A stretch of 64,000 bases of DNA from Marinomonas primoryensis (GTDB taxonomy: Bacteria; Pseudomonadota; Gammaproteobacteria; Pseudomonadales; Marinomonadaceae). The position numbers were made by a program, and so were the translations under genes. Shown piece by piece: positions 47,010 to 56,201 of this stretch. The stretch is taken from contig NZ_CP054301.1 of the NCBI RefSeq assembly GCF_013372285.1, forward strand, positions 1 to 64,000, read 5' to 3'. Within the stretch, counting starts at the first letter, position 1, and every line of letters starts with the position of its first letter. The notes under the pieces were generated by a model. The model was not told where the DNA came from. It ran no database searches and was given only the letters and a program-made list of their open reading frames with translations.

Positions 47010-48899
47010 TTATGCCACGTCGAAACGTTGTATTTGGTTCGCTAATTCTTGGGTTTGGTGATGCACATTTTTATTGGCCATTTGGATAGATTGTGTTGCG
47101 ATGTGGTTATCTTTTATATCGTGAGCAATGATGTCCATGTCCTGTGCCATTTGAGTGGTAGTCAGCGCTACCTCTTTAATCGCTTGGGTAATTTCCAACG
47201 TGTTGTTCATCGCTTCTTGTGTGTTTTTTTCGATTTCATGAATGGTAATCACGGCGTTTTCGCCCTGCTCTTTACTGCGACTGACTTTTTCAAGGCTGAG
47301 TGTCATGGCGTCGATCACCGCTAAGGTTTCTTTCTGAATATTTTCGACTTTGGAGGTGATTTCTCCCGATGCTTTGACGGTTTGCTCTGAGAGCGTTTTG
47401 ACTTCGTCTGCGACCACGGCGAAACCGCGCCCTGCTTCGCCAGCACGAGCCGCTTCTATCGCGGCATTAAGTGCTAATAAGCTGGTTTGCTCTGCAACAC
47501 CAACGATCAGTTCAATCACCACGTCGATTTCTTTTGACAGTGTGCCAAGGCGCGCGACGCGTTCATTCGTATCTTGGATCGTGTCGGCCACGTCACTGAT
47601 GCTGTTCATCGCGTTCTGCATGGCATTAACACCGCTTGTCGCCGAGTCATAAGCGACTTTTGTGCCCGTTTGAACCGATTGTGTCATCGCTTGTACCGTG
47701 TCTGCTGTGGCGGAAATTTCTTCGGTTGAAGCGGCCAATGTGTTGCTGCGATCACGAATACGCTCGCTACCGCTGACAATGGTTTGAATGCCGCTGTCCA
47801 ATTCGTCTGCGGTGAGAATGAGTTTTTCGTTGCTGTTGAGCAAATGACGAATCAGCTGACGCAGCTCATCGGACATTTGATTCGACGCAATAAACAGTTG
47901 CTGGAACTCATCTGGTTTGGTGATAAGTATATTCTGTTGACGAGAACGGAGCTTGCCTTGTGCGACTTCTTTTAAGACGTCCAACACGGCTTTAAGATTG
48001 CGATTTAAGGAATGAATCACAGTCGATAAAATTAGCCCAGTAACTAAAGCAAGCAACACCCCCGCCATCATCAAAGAGCGACGAGCTTGGCTGGCGGTAT
48101 CTAAGGAACGAGTTTGCGCTTGTGCCAGTAAGGTGTTTTGTAGGTAGTCGGCGCTTTTGTCCATGGATTGAGTGTATTGGCCGCTCAAAATTTCAAGCGT
48201 GCTTTCTTGCGATTTGACCGCGACCGAAAGACGAATAACAGGGGATAAAGCGTCTTCATACGTTTGCACCATGGGATTAAATACATCGCCAAAGCCGATG
48301 TTATTGATGGTGTCTTTTAGTACGTTAACGGACGTCATCAATGCCTCTTGATGGGCTGCATCGCTGTAAACAAGAAAATCTTTTTCTCGGTTTCTAACGT
48401 CTTTAAAGCTGGCGGCAAAGCTCGCCAATGTGCTCAGCTTTTCGGCGAGTTCCGTAGCGGCCTGATTCAATGAACCGAGTGCGGCGGATTGATCGTTGAG
48501 CCCAAGCGCTTGTCGAGTCTGTAAATTGTCCTCAATAGCGGCAATATAATTGGGTAATATGGTTTTGTTTTGATTCAGCAACGACGCGCCTTGAGAGTCG
48601 ATCAAAGCGGCTCGAATTGGAAATCCTTTCGCAATGGTGTATTTAATATCATCAAGTTCTTGGTTTAGTGGTGCCACACCATCTGGTGTTAATGTGGCCA
48701 TTTTTCGCTCGAATTTTAAGAGAGACACTTCGAGGTTTTTGACTTGAGTGGTTAATCGACTCAGATCACTGGCATCATCTGATGCGTTCGACATCAATGA
48801 CAAGTTATAGACGGAATAGGCGCCAAAACCGGCGTACCCAACACACACGAGCATCACAATCGCGATGAGTTTCTGACGAACGGATAAAGCAAATGGCAT
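47010..48899 (-). CDS. Methyl-accepting chemotaxis protein
   Basis: A 629-aa transmembrane chemoreceptor. TM1 is at about residues 8-30, a large periplasmic ligand domain follows (about 31-285), TM2 ([19 protein letters not shown]) leads to a HAMP region, and the signalling hairpin tip reads [33 protein letters not shown]. The frame extends 11 codons upstream, but GAGGAG 7 bases before ATG 48899 fixes the start. The ligand domain is helical and not one I can name. Upstream lies a structured RNA candidate with terminator, and downstream a TRAP operon whose substrate it might sense. Confidence 0.93.
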   Translation of the reverse strand: MPFALSVRQKLIAIVMLVCVGYAGFGAYSVYNLSLMSNASDDASDLSRLTTQVKNLEVSLLKFERKMATLTPDGVAPLNQELDDIKYTIAKGFPIRAALIDSQGASLLNQNKTILPNYIAAIEDNLQTRQALGLNDQSAALGSLNQAATELAEKLSTLASFAASFKDVRNREKDFLVYSDAAHQEALMTSVNVLKDTINNIGFGDVFNPMVQTYEDALSPVIRLSVAVKSQESTLEILSGQYTQSMDKSADYLQNTLLAQAQTRSLDTASQARRSLMMAGVLLALVTGLILSTVIHSLNRNLKAVLDVLKEVAQGKLRSRQQNILITKPDEFQQLFIASNQMSDELRQLIRHLLNSNEKLILTADELDSGIQTIVSGSERIRDRSNTLAASTEEISATADTVQAMTQSVQTGTKVAYDSATSGVNAMQNAMNSISDVADTIQDTNERVARLGTLSKEIDVVIELIVGVAEQTSLLALNAAIEAARAGEAGRGFAVVADEVKTLSEQTVKASGEITSKVENIQKETLAVIDAMTLSLEKVSRSKEQGENAVITIHEIEKNTQEAMNNTLEITQAIKEVALTTTQMAQDMDIIAHDIKDNHIATQSIQMANKNVHHQTQELANQIQRFDVA

Positions 48900-48944
48900 G
48901 TAACGCTCCTCTGGCCGCCTTGAAGAAGACAAGCAATCAAAATG

Positions 48945-48978
48945 AAAAAAGCCTGTTTATCCAATAAGATAAACAGGC
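48945..48978 (-). terminator. Intrinsic terminator 46 bases upstream of the chemoreceptor start
   Basis: A perfect 11-bp stem (GCCTGTTTATC / GATAAACAGGC) with a 6-base loop followed by T6 on the minus strand. No protein gene precedes it, so it must end a leader RNA or an sRNA. Confidence 0.85.
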
Positions 48979-49131
48979 CTAAAAACGTACTGGAAGAACG
49001 AGATGAAGCGCGTCACGATTGCGCTTCATCTCTAAGGTTTGATCGAGCGGTTACCCATCTTCCTTGAACGCAGAGAAACCCGACCATAACAAGTGCTCTG
49101 CTGTAACCGCGCCTCTACCTTAAAGAAGCAC
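48945..49131 (-). ncRNA. Candidate structured RNA (riboswitch or small RNA) upstream of the chemoreceptor gene
   Basis: On the minus strand, from 5' to 3': P1 (TAAGGT at 49117-49122 with ACCTTA at 49033-49038), an internal loop AGAGGCGC, P2 (GTAACCGC/GCGGTTAC pair at 49103-49110 and 49047-49054, 8 bp), P3 (49096-49101 with 49070-49075, 6 bp), then a separate 11-bp hairpin (49001-49031) and an intrinsic terminator (48945-48978). GGAAGA in the P2-P3 loop could also pair with TCTTCC at 48992-48997. The AGAGGCGCG string resembles the first junction of lysine riboswitches, but the remaining lysine-riboswitch elements are not seen. Identity unknown. Confidence 0.5.
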
Positions 49132-49313
49132 AAAGCGTGATGAAAGTAGGATAAACCGACGTAAAGTTAGAGAATCAGCGAACTTATTGTCTTCAACATT
49201 GAATATGATGACGTAAAGGCGATGAATCAGTGCGGATGACAAATTTGTTTGTTCAAAGCCGGCTCGAAACCCTAAAATGCCGCTTAAGCTGAGAACGACT
49301 ATTGGGAGAGACG

Positions 49314-50252
49314 ATGAATGTAAAAAACTATTCACTGGGTCAAGTGGGTGATTACGAGATCAAGCAGTTGAAAGTGTTTAAAACCGTGGTGGATTGCGGT
49401 GGATTTTCAGCGGCAGAAACGTCACTCAACATTGGTCGATCGACAATTAGTCTGCATATTTCAAATTTAGAAGCACGTCTTAATCTTGTTTTGTGTAAGC
49501 GTGGTCGAGGTGGTTTTTCTCTTACCGAGGAAGGCGTTATTATTTACAAAATGACCGAGAACTTACTTGAATCACTAGACACATTTCGAACGACTGTGAA
49601 TAACTTAAACGCCAGCTTAACGGGCAAACTTCGCCTTGCCCTCTCTGATAAAATCAGCCTTGATCCTCGTAGCCACTTTCCTGAACTCATTCAGCGTTTT
49701 TCTAATGAGGCACCGGAAGTTCTCATTACGACTAATGTCTCTTCGATGTCCAATATCGAACGCATGATACTGAACGATGAAGCAGATATCGGCTTTATAC
49801 CGTATCACCGTAAACTGGATGGCCTTAATTACGTTCATTTATACAGCGATGATTGTTATCTCTATTGCGGAAAAGATCACCCATTGGCAAGCATTTCATC
49901 TAAAGACCAAGAAGCTCAAGCAGATCAATACCCTGCCACCCATGCTGGTTTGAAACCACACGAAGCCGTTAGTGAACAAATTTCACACATGAACCTCACC
50001 GCAATTTCCTATTTTTATGACAGCCGATTAGCGTTGATTTTATCGGGTAAATTTATTGGTTTTCTGCCAGAGCATTATGCTCACTCCTATGTAGAGAAAG
50101 GCGATATTGTTGTGGTGGCACCGAATGATCGTTCTTATACGCTTGGCGTCGCCGTTATTTGTAAAAAAACGACGCAGCCCAATAAGCCTCGTGAGTTGTT
50201 TCTCAAAGTATTGCACCAAACCGTAGAAGAATTAATTGTGGCTCCGTATTAG
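49314..50252 (+). CDS. LysR-family transcriptional regulator
   Basis: A 312-aa regulator. The N-terminal helix-turn-helix (about residues 16-75) includes LKVFKTVVDCGGFSAAETSLNIGRSTISLHISNLEARL, followed by a substrate-binding-like effector domain. A TTG at 49302 is in frame, but GGGAG lies 5 bases before ATG 49314. It is divergent from the chemoreceptor and upstream of the GntR gene. Target genes are not evident; the chemoreceptor or the hydroxyproline cluster are both possible. Confidence 0.88.
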   Translation: MNVKNYSLGQVGDYEIKQLKVFKTVVDCGGFSAAETSLNIGRSTISLHISNLEARLNLVLCKRGRGGFSLTEEGVIIYKMTENLLESLDTFRTTVNNLNASLTGKLRLALSDKISLDPRSHFPELIQRFSNEAPEVLITTNVSSMSNIERMILNDEADIGFIPYHRKLDGLNYVHLYSDDCYLYCGKDHPLASISSKDQEAQADQYPATHAGLKPHEAVSEQISHMNLTAISYFYDSRLALILSGKFIGFLPEHYAHSYVEKGDIVVVAPNDRSYTLGVAVICKKTTQPNKPRELFLKVLHQTVEELIVAPY

Positions 50253-50360
50253 TCGTAAAATCGAGTATAATTATTTTTTAGTTTGTATAGAAAGACACTT
50301 TTGGTTTCATTATGAAGTCATTACTTGTCCTTAATTCATGTATCAAGTGAGGGTAGAAAA

Positions 50361-51032
50361 TTGGCTCAAAAGAGGGCTGTCGTACGCCAAAGTTTACCTG
50401 ATGTTATCGCTACTGATTTGCGTAATCGAATTTTGTCTGGTGACCTAGCAGAAGGTGATCTTATTCGACAAGAATTATTGGCTGAAGAATATGATGTGTC
50501 ACGAATGCCGGTTCGAGAGGCATTGAAACGGCTTGATTCGGAAGGGCTTGTTGTTTTTATCAACAACCGAGGGGCTACCGTTACAAAGCACTCCTTGGCT
50601 GAGATCGCTGAATTTTTTGATGTAAGGATTCTCTTAGAAGTTGATCTGCTTAAAAAGTCCATACCGTTAATGGAAGAACACCACTTTGATCAGTGCAGCG
50701 ACTTACTTGATGAAATGGAAGCGTCATATGCCGCTGGAAACGTGGCTGACTGGGGGCCATTAAATGCGCAATATCACGCAATGTTGTATGAAGCAGCCAA
50801 TCAGAAATTGACGATGCAACTCCTTGAACGCGTGAGTATGCAGGCAAATCGATACGTCAGTATGCATATCGATCAACTCAGAAAAGCAGATAACGCTGAA
50901 CATGACCATCGATCTTTATTAAATCTAGCTCGCTTACGTGATGTTGATGGCGCTGCGAATCTATTAAGAGCCCACCTTGAAAACACCAAACAACAAATAC
51001 TAGAGTTGATTGCGGTAACACGCTCTAAGTAA
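50361..51032 (+). CDS. GntR-family regulator (FCD domain), probable regulator of hydroxyproline catabolism
   Basis: A 223-aa FadR-type regulator. The N-terminal winged helix reads IATDLRNRILSGDLAEGDLIRQELLAEEYDVSRMPVREALKRLDSEGLV, and the C-terminal FCD ligand domain follows, with the metal-binding Asp/His pattern. The start is TTG: GAGGG at 50349-50353 lies 7 bases upstream, while the earlier in-frame TTG at 50325 lacks a site. It precedes the hydroxyproline genes, and TTGGATACAA operator candidates occur upstream of both transcription units of that cluster. Confidence 0.85.
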   Translation: MAQKRAVVRQSLPDVIATDLRNRILSGDLAEGDLIRQELLAEEYDVSRMPVREALKRLDSEGLVVFINNRGATVTKHSLAEIAEFFDVRILLEVDLLKKSIPLMEEHHFDQCSDLLDEMEASYAAGNVADWGPLNAQYHAMLYEAANQKLTMQLLERVSMQANRYVSMHIDQLRKADNAEHDHRSLLNLARLRDVDGAANLLRAHLENTKQQILELIAVTRSK

Positions 51033-51170
51033 TCTACTTCGTGTTAACTGAATACTGTTGCTAAGGAAAGACAACGCTATTCAGTCCCTCTTCCATTGTT
51101 TACTTTACTCGTGTGTTTTAAAAGTTTTACGGCTTCTTTTATGATGCGTATACGCTTATTACTTGTACAA

Positions 51171-51195
51171 TTTGTATTTTTGGATACAATATCCA
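51171..51195. promoter_or_regulatory. GntR operator candidate upstream of the semialdehyde dehydrogenase
   Basis: TTGGATACAA at 51180-51189 sits within an extended TGTATTTTTGGATACAATATCC sense context; the IR TGGAT/ATCCA surrounds ACAAT. The same 10-mer occurs at 61165 upstream of the ABC operon. It is typical in style of FCD-GntR operators. Confidence 0.55.
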
Positions 51196-51239
51196 TATAT
51201 CGATTTACTTCAAACGAATACTAATGGAGCAAGAACAAC

Positions 51240-52754
51240 ATGACTTTCATGCCACATGGTAAACATTTAATCGCTGGACAATGGGTCGCCTCAGATCAAA
51301 CGTTCCTATCTTCTCCTGCTACTGGCGAAGCGCATGCCTTTGCAAAAGGCTCTGTCACCAATGTCAGCGACGCCGTTGAGGCCGCAGAATTGGCTTTTCT
51401 CGAGTATGGCTATTCTTCACGTGAAACACGTGCGAGTTTTTTAAACGCCATTGCTGATGAAATAGACGCCCGTGGTAGTGACATTACCGCCATTGGTTGT
51501 GCAGAAACGGGGTTGCCTGAAGCCCGATTAATCGGTGAACGCGGACGCACATGTGGTCAGTTACGCTTGTTTGCACAGCATATTCTTCAAGGAGACTATT
51601 TAGATAAGCGCCACGATGCGGCTTTGCCAGAACGTCAGCCTCTTCCTCGCGCCGATTTAAAACTTATACAGCGCCCTATTGGCCCTGTTGCCGTATTTGG
51701 TGCGTCAAACTTCCCATTGGCCTTTTCCACCGCCGGTGGCGATACCGCTGCGGCTTTGGCTGCCGGTTGTCCCGTTGTTGTAAAAGGACACAGTGCACAC
51801 CCTGGAACCGGTGAAATTGTGGCCGAAGCCATTCACGCGGCCATCACAAAATGTGGCATGCCGGCCGGCGTGTTTAGTTTAATACAAGGCGGCAATCGTG
51901 AAGTCGGTTCTGCGTTGGTACAGCATCCATTGATCAAAGCGGTCGGTTTTACGGGTTCTTTAGCGGGAGGCCGTGCTTTATTCGATTTGTGTGCAGCACG
52001 TCCTGAGCCGATTCCCTTCTTTGGTGAATTAGGCTCCGTTAATCCCATGTTCTTATTCCCCAATGCCATAGCAAACCGCGGAGACGAGTTGGGCAAAGGC
52101 TGGGCCGCTTCTTTGACGATGGGAGCCGGACAGTTTTGTACCAATCCTGGGATTACCGTGTTACTCGCTGGCCCTGAAGCGGACGAGTTTGTATCTACTG
52201 TGAGTAATAATCTATCATCAGTACCTGCTCAAGTTATGCTAACAGATGGGATTGCGGAAGCGTATCGCGCTGGCCAAAAACGCATTGCGGCGGCGACAGG
52301 CGTACGTGAAGTACTGGCAACGTCTTGTGAGTTGCGTGATGCAACACCGTATCTTTACGCTACAACAGCGGCGGAATGGCTGAAAAACAATCAACTAGCC
52401 GAGGAAGTATTTGGCCCATTAGGGGTGGTTGTTTTAGCCTCTTCGATTGAGGAAATGTTGCAAGTTGCCAAAAGCTTAGAAGGCCAACTCTCGTGTACTA
52501 TCCATTTGGATGAGTCTGATATTGGTGCCGCAAAAAGCTTCCTTCCTGTACTGGAGCGTAAAGCGGGTCGTATCTTGGCGAACGCCTTCCCTACCGGCGT
52601 GGAAGTGTGTGACAGCATGGTGCATGGTGGGCCGTATCCAGCGTCTACCAATTTTGGCGCGACGTCAGTAGGAACAATGTCGATTCGCCGATTCTTGCGT
52701 CCAGTGTGTTATCAAGATATTCCAGCGGGATTATTACCAGAAGACCTTATCTAA
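51240..52754 (+). CDS. Alpha-ketoglutaric semialdehyde (2,5-dioxovalerate) dehydrogenase
   Basis: A 504-aa NADP-dependent aldehyde dehydrogenase. GPVAVFGASNFPLAFSTAGGDTAAALAAGCPVVVKGH, FFGELGSVNPMF (general base Glu) and MGAGQFCTNPGI (nucleophile Cys) are hallmarks of the KGSADH group, distinct from PuuC or GabD. It makes 2-oxoglutarate, the last step of 4-hydroxyproline degradation. GGAG lies 10 bases before ATG 51240. It is transcribed toward the rest of the cluster. A parS-like site lies near its start (51413). Confidence 0.9.
   Translation: MTFMPHGKHLIAGQWVASDQTFLSSPATGEAHAFAKGSVTNVSDAVEAAELAFLEYGYSSRETRASFLNAIADEIDARGSDITAIGCAETGLPEARLIGERGRTCGQLRLFAQHILQGDYLDKRHDAALPERQPLPRADLKLIQRPIGPVAVFGASNFPLAFSTAGGDTAAALAAGCPVVVKGHSAHPGTGEIVAEAIHAAITKCGMPAGVFSLIQGGNREVGSALVQHPLIKAVGFTGSLAGGRALFDLCAARPEPIPFFGELGSVNPMFLFPNAIANRGDELGKGWAASLTMGAGQFCTNPGITVLLAGPEADEFVSTVSNNLSSVPAQVMLTDGIAEAYRAGQKRIAAATGVREVLATSCELRDATPYLYATTAAEWLKNNQLAEEVFGPLGVVVLASSIEEMLQVAKSLEGQLSCTIHLDESDIGAAKSFLPVLERKAGRILANAFPTGVEVCDSMVHGGPYPASTNFGATSVGTMSIRRFLRPVCYQDIPAGLLPEDLI
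51413..51428. promoter_or_regulatory. parS-like ParB-binding site 5 (weaker)
   Basis: TTCTTCACGTGAAACA matches parS at 14 of 16 positions with an intact right arm. It is inside the semialdehyde dehydrogenase gene. Confidence 0.55.
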
Positions 52755-52770
52755 TATTCGTATTTATTAG

Positions 52771-52806
52771 ACAAAAAAAAGCCGCGCCAAGAGCGCGGTT
52801 TTTTTT
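52771..52806. terminator. Bidirectional terminator between the dehydrogenase and reductase genes
   Basis: A CCGCGC/GCGCGG stem with a CAAGA loop is flanked by A8 and T8, between the convergent stops at 52754 and 52817. Confidence 0.93.
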
Positions 52807-52816
52807 GCCTGAACCA

Positions 52817-53836
52817 TTAGAATTTACGCAATGTGAGAAGTTCTTCATATAGTGTTCGAGGAATCTCTATCGCATCACGTTTCATGTTGTGCTCGCGAGC
52901 CACATAGCGTCGCTGAGATGGCAAACGTGCGCCTTGATCAATAATGTCTGCAAACAATCGCTCTGCTCGCTCATCATTGGCAACGGCTTTGCCACCGCTC
53001 AATAAATTCGGATCGATCGCGATCAGTATTTCACCATGATAAGGCGCTTCGGGTTTACCTTCGGCAAAGTCCATACTTTCTTTACTGGTAAGGTCGTCGA
53101 TAAGCGGCCCTGCAAGTAATTCAATCATGATCGACAAAGCAGAGCCTTTATAACCACCAAACGTCAGCATGGCGCCATTCATCGCGGCTTCTGCGTCTGT
53201 GGTTGGTTTTCCATCTTTATCGATAGCAACGCCTTCTGGTAACGCCTTTCCCGCTCTGCGATACAGTTCAACTTCACCTCTGGCAAATTGGCTAGTGGCA
53301 AAATCAAAGGTAAAGGGGTGTTTGCCTCTGCGCGGCCAGCTGAACGCTAAAGGGTTGGTGCCTAACGTACCGCGAGTTCCGCCTGCAGGGGCGACCCATG
53401 CATGACTGGGAACCATGGCAATGGCGGCCAGTCCGGCTTCAGACAATTTTTCGACTTCAGGCCAAAGCGCAGAAAAGTGATAACAGTTATTAATTGCCAG
53501 CGCGGCAATGCCGTTTTTCTTTGCCTTTTCTATTAATTGTGGCAGTGCGGCCTGTAAGGCAAGTAAAGACATTCCCTTGTTGGCGTTGGCTCGAACCACC
53601 GAAGGGCCTGCGTCTGTGATGGTAGGTACTGCGGTGCCATCGATGCGTCCAGATTTGATACTTTCAACGCACATAAGTAGGCGATGAAGGCCGTGAGAGT
53701 GGCAATCATCTTGCTGACAGGCGTACATGATATCTGTGATGGAACGGGCGTGGTCTTCGTTAAAACCATTGTCCATGAGTATCGTTTCGCTTAGCTCACG
53801 CATTTCAGCCAAACGTAGGGTGACGTTATCGCTCAT
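52817..53836 (-). CDS. Ldh-family NAD(P)H-dependent reductase, probable delta1-pyrroline-2-carboxylate reductase
   Basis: A 339-aa member of the malate/L-lactate dehydrogenase-2 (sulfolactate dehydrogenase-like) superfamily, with CQQDDCHSHGLHRL, INNCYHFSALW (family histidine), GTNPLAFSWPR and GGYKGSALSIMIELLAG. Members reduce cyclic imino acids; next to a trans-3-hydroxyproline dehydratase-like gene the likely reaction is delta1-pyrroline-2-carboxylate to L-proline. The frame extends to 53893, but GGAG 5 bases before ATG 53836 gives the start MSDNVTLRL. It is last in the minus-strand operon. Confidence 0.85.
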   Translation of the reverse strand: MSDNVTLRLAEMRELSETILMDNGFNEDHARSITDIMYACQQDDCHSHGLHRLLMCVESIKSGRIDGTAVPTITDAGPSVVRANANKGMSLLALQAALPQLIEKAKKNGIAALAINNCYHFSALWPEVEKLSEAGLAAIAMVPSHAWVAPAGGTRGTLGTNPLAFSWPRRGKHPFTFDFATSQFARGEVELYRRAGKALPEGVAIDKDGKPTTDAEAAMNGAMLTFGGYKGSALSIMIELLAGPLIDDLTSKESMDFAEGKPEAPYHGEILIAIDPNLLSGGKAVANDERAERLFADIIDQGARLPSQRRYVAREHNMKRDAIEIPRTLYEELLTLRKF

Positions 53837-53873
53837 ACTTTCTCCATTATGTTTTATTATTCTTACTAGGAGG

Positions 53874-54899
53874 CTAGGCTCCCCAAGTATCACTTAGCTT
53901 ATAGCCTTCAGGCCACGGATCGTCTGGGTCTAACATATGCTGATGTGTGCCTGTAATCCACCCTCGCCCACTGATTTGTGGAATCACGGCAGGGTGACCA
54001 TTAACCTGAGTGGTTTCAATAATCTTGCCATTAAATTGCGAACCGATGATGGACGTTGCCATGAGTTCTTGCCCGACTGTCATCAAGCCTTTGGCGTGCA
54101 TTAGCGCCATTCTAGCGGAAACCGCCGTACCGGTTGGGGAACGGTCGACTTTGCCGGGTTGGATCGCGACCGCTGATTTACTACTAAACCCCTTGTCTGT
54201 TGTTTCGATTGGACCACAAAAAGCACAAAAAGAAATGTGTTTCCAATTCGGATTCGTTGGGTGGGTAAAGCCTAACTGCTCGTTCGCAGCATTGGTGATT
54301 TTCACGCCCAGCTGAGCAATGGCTTTGGCTTCACTTTCAACAATATCAAAACCTAACGATTGTGCGTCTACGATGACAAAACTGTCACCGCCATAAGCCG
54401 TATCAACCATAATTGTACCTAGCCCTTCGACTTCTAAAGGTACATTGATCTTATCGACAAAGCTTGGAACGTTTTGCACAAAAATGCGCTGAGCTTTGCC
54501 GTCACGACATTCCGCGCGAACATATACGAGCCCGCCGGGGGCTTCTAAAACGATGTCGGTGTAGGGTTCTTGCATCGGCAAGATCCCACTGTCTAAAAGA
54601 ACAGTGGACACACAAATAGAGTTAGAACCAGACATAGGAGGCGTGTCTTCTGGCTCCATGATAATGAACGCGGCGTCAGCGTCAGGGTGCTTAGGTGGCA
54701 CCAATAAATTCACATGGCGAAATACGCCGCCGCGAGGCTCGTTCAACATGAAATTACGTAAGGTTTTATCTTTTTCGATGAATGAACGTTGTTCCCACAA
54801 GGTGTTTCCGGGCGGCGGCGTCACGCCACCAACAATCACATCACCGACTTCTCCTTCGGCATGAGCGGAAATAACATGGATCGTTTTACGACTGCGCAT
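53874..54899 (-). CDS. Proline racemase superfamily protein with Ser/Thr at both catalytic cysteine positions, probable trans-3-hydroxy-L-proline dehydratase
   Basis: A 341-aa racemase-fold protein. Where epimerases have MCGHGT, this has MSGSNSICV (Cys replaced by Ser), and where they have DRSPCGTG it has [12 protein letters not shown] (Cys replaced by Thr). A Thr at the second position is the hallmark of trans-3-hydroxyproline dehydratases; the additional Ser at the first is less usual. Dehydration would yield delta1-pyrroline-2-carboxylate for the reductase encoded next. It lies 37 bases upstream of that reductase and 30 bases downstream of the oxidase. Confidence 0.78.
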   Translation of the reverse strand: MRSRKTIHVISAHAEGEVGDVIVGGVTPPPGNTLWEQRSFIEKDKTLRNFMLNEPRGGVFRHVNLLVPPKHPDADAAFIIMEPEDTPPMSGSNSICVSTVLLDSGILPMQEPYTDIVLEAPGGLVYVRAECRDGKAQRIFVQNVPSFVDKINVPLEVEGLGTIMVDTAYGGDSFVIVDAQSLGFDIVESEAKAIAQLGVKITNAANEQLGFTHPTNPNWKHISFCAFCGPIETTDKGFSSKSAVAIQPGKVDRSPTGTAVSARMALMHAKGLMTVGQELMATSIIGSQFNGKIIETTQVNGHPAVIPQISGRGWITGTHQHMLDPDDPWPEGYKLSDTWGA

Positions 54900-54929
54900 A
54901 GGCTTGGATATCCTCTAATGTCTGATGGA

Positions 54930-56183
54930 TTATTGGAAACGTGTTGCAGAATAAGGCCGCATTGAAATACTGATTTGCCTTTCAGCCAGAAGATCGCTGA
55001 CTAACTCGGCCGTACCGGCGGATTGAGTGAGGCCTAAATGGCCGTGCCCAAAGGCGTAAATGACACGTTTAGACTGAGTAGCGTAATCAATCACCGGCAA
55101 GCTGTCTGGCATGGATGGACGAAATCCCATCCACTGCTCTCCTCCTGTGACTTTTAGTTCGGGTAAGAAATGAGCGGCTTTATTGAGCAGAACATCGGCG
55201 CGTTTATAATTCGGTTTAAGAGACAGGCCGCCGAGTTCTACGGCGCCACCGACTCGTATGCCTTGCCCTGCTTTTGTCACAACAAAGCCGTGGTTACTGA
55301 AAGTGATGTGGGTTTTAAGATCAAACGCGCCAGCTGGCAATGTCGTGTTGTACCCTCGTTCGGTGTCGAGCGGTAAATTGTCACCTATTGATTGCGCTAA
55401 TGTTTTTGACCATGCGCCTGCCGCGATCACCACATAGCTTGCTTCATAATCTTCGTCATTGCTTTTTAAGAGGACGCTGTTGTCTTTTAAATCAATGGCG
55501 TTGATGGACGCAATGCGTATTTGACCACCTAATTTTTTGAACGCGTCTGCTAAGTATTGTGTCCATTGGGCGGGGTGGACGACGTTTTTCCATTCTGGGG
55601 TAAAAGCCGCATGGGTAAAACGAGGGTGAATACCGGGCTGGATTTTAGCGATGGCTTCGGGGCTTTCTAGAAACTCGAATAGGACGCCGTGCTCTTTGCG
55701 TGTTTGCCAACCTGCGAGGCTTGCTTTGAATTCGGCGGCGCCTTCATAAAGTTGTAACTGCCCTTCTCGTCGAATCAACGACTCACCATTGACGGCTGTT
55801 ATTTGACGTTCTAACGCGGCTTTCGATAACGCCATCAAACTGGCTTGTGCTGTGAGAGCCGCTTGGTATTTGTCTTTCCAACTGGCTCGCCAGAACTGGA
55901 ACATCCAAGGTAGAATTTTTAACGCGTAAGCTGGGCGAAGTGATAAAGGGCCAAGGGGATCAAGGAGCCATTTTGGGGCTTTGCGCATAATACCAGGCGT
56001 GGCAAGTGGTATAACGTCCGCAAAAGCGAATGCCCCTGCGTTACCTGCTGATGTTTCAGCGGCGACGCCTTTCCGATCTAGTACAAGTACCTGTCTGCCT
56101 TCCGCCTGTAATTTAAGGGCGGTACTGATGCCAATAATGCCAGCACCAATCACAATAACATCCGGTTTTATTTTGTCGCTCAT
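54930..56183 (-). CDS. FAD-dependent D-amino-acid dehydrogenase, probable D-hydroxyproline dehydrogenase
   Basis: A 417-aa DadA-like flavoprotein. VIVIGAGIIGISTALKLQAEGRQVLVLDR is the FAD-binding Rossmann fold at the N-terminus, followed by ETSAGNAG, and GHGHLGLTQSAGTAELV near the C-terminus closes the FAD site. In this cluster it should oxidise cis-4-hydroxy-D-proline to delta1-pyrroline-4-hydroxy-2-carboxylate. AAGGAGTCACT precedes ATG, and the epimerase gene is 18 bases upstream. Confidence 0.86.
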   Translation of the reverse strand: MSDKIKPDVIVIGAGIIGISTALKLQAEGRQVLVLDRKGVAAETSAGNAGAFAFADVIPLATPGIMRKAPKWLLDPLGPLSLRPAYALKILPWMFQFWRASWKDKYQAALTAQASLMALSKAALERQITAVNGESLIRREGQLQLYEGAAEFKASLAGWQTRKEHGVLFEFLESPEAIAKIQPGIHPRFTHAAFTPEWKNVVHPAQWTQYLADAFKKLGGQIRIASINAIDLKDNSVLLKSNDEDYEASYVVIAAGAWSKTLAQSIGDNLPLDTERGYNTTLPAGAFDLKTHITFSNHGFVVTKAGQGIRVGGAVELGGLSLKPNYKRADVLLNKAAHFLPELKVTGGEQWMGFRPSMPDSLPVIDYATQSKRVIYAFGHGHLGLTQSAGTAELVSDLLAERQISISMRPYSATRFQ

Positions 56184-56201
56184 AGTGACTCCTTGCTCGT
56201 T

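Larger units (their letters stand above)
48900..49313. other. Intergenic region MCP-LysR with structured RNA candidate
   Basis: This 414-bp divergent region has no convincing gene. Its left half (48945-49131) holds nested inverted repeats and an intrinsic terminator on the minus strand; the right half should contain the lysR promoter. Confidence 0.6.

Noticed and set aside
48979..49131. Calling the structured RNA a lysine riboswitch
   Set aside because: Only the AGAGGCGCG junction and a loosely similar GGAAGATGG segment agree; the five-helix junction and other conserved elements are not found.
49120..49335. Minus-strand 71-codon frame in the MCP-lysR gap
   Set aside because: No ribosome site, no recognisable motif, and it overlaps both the structured RNA candidate and the lysR start.
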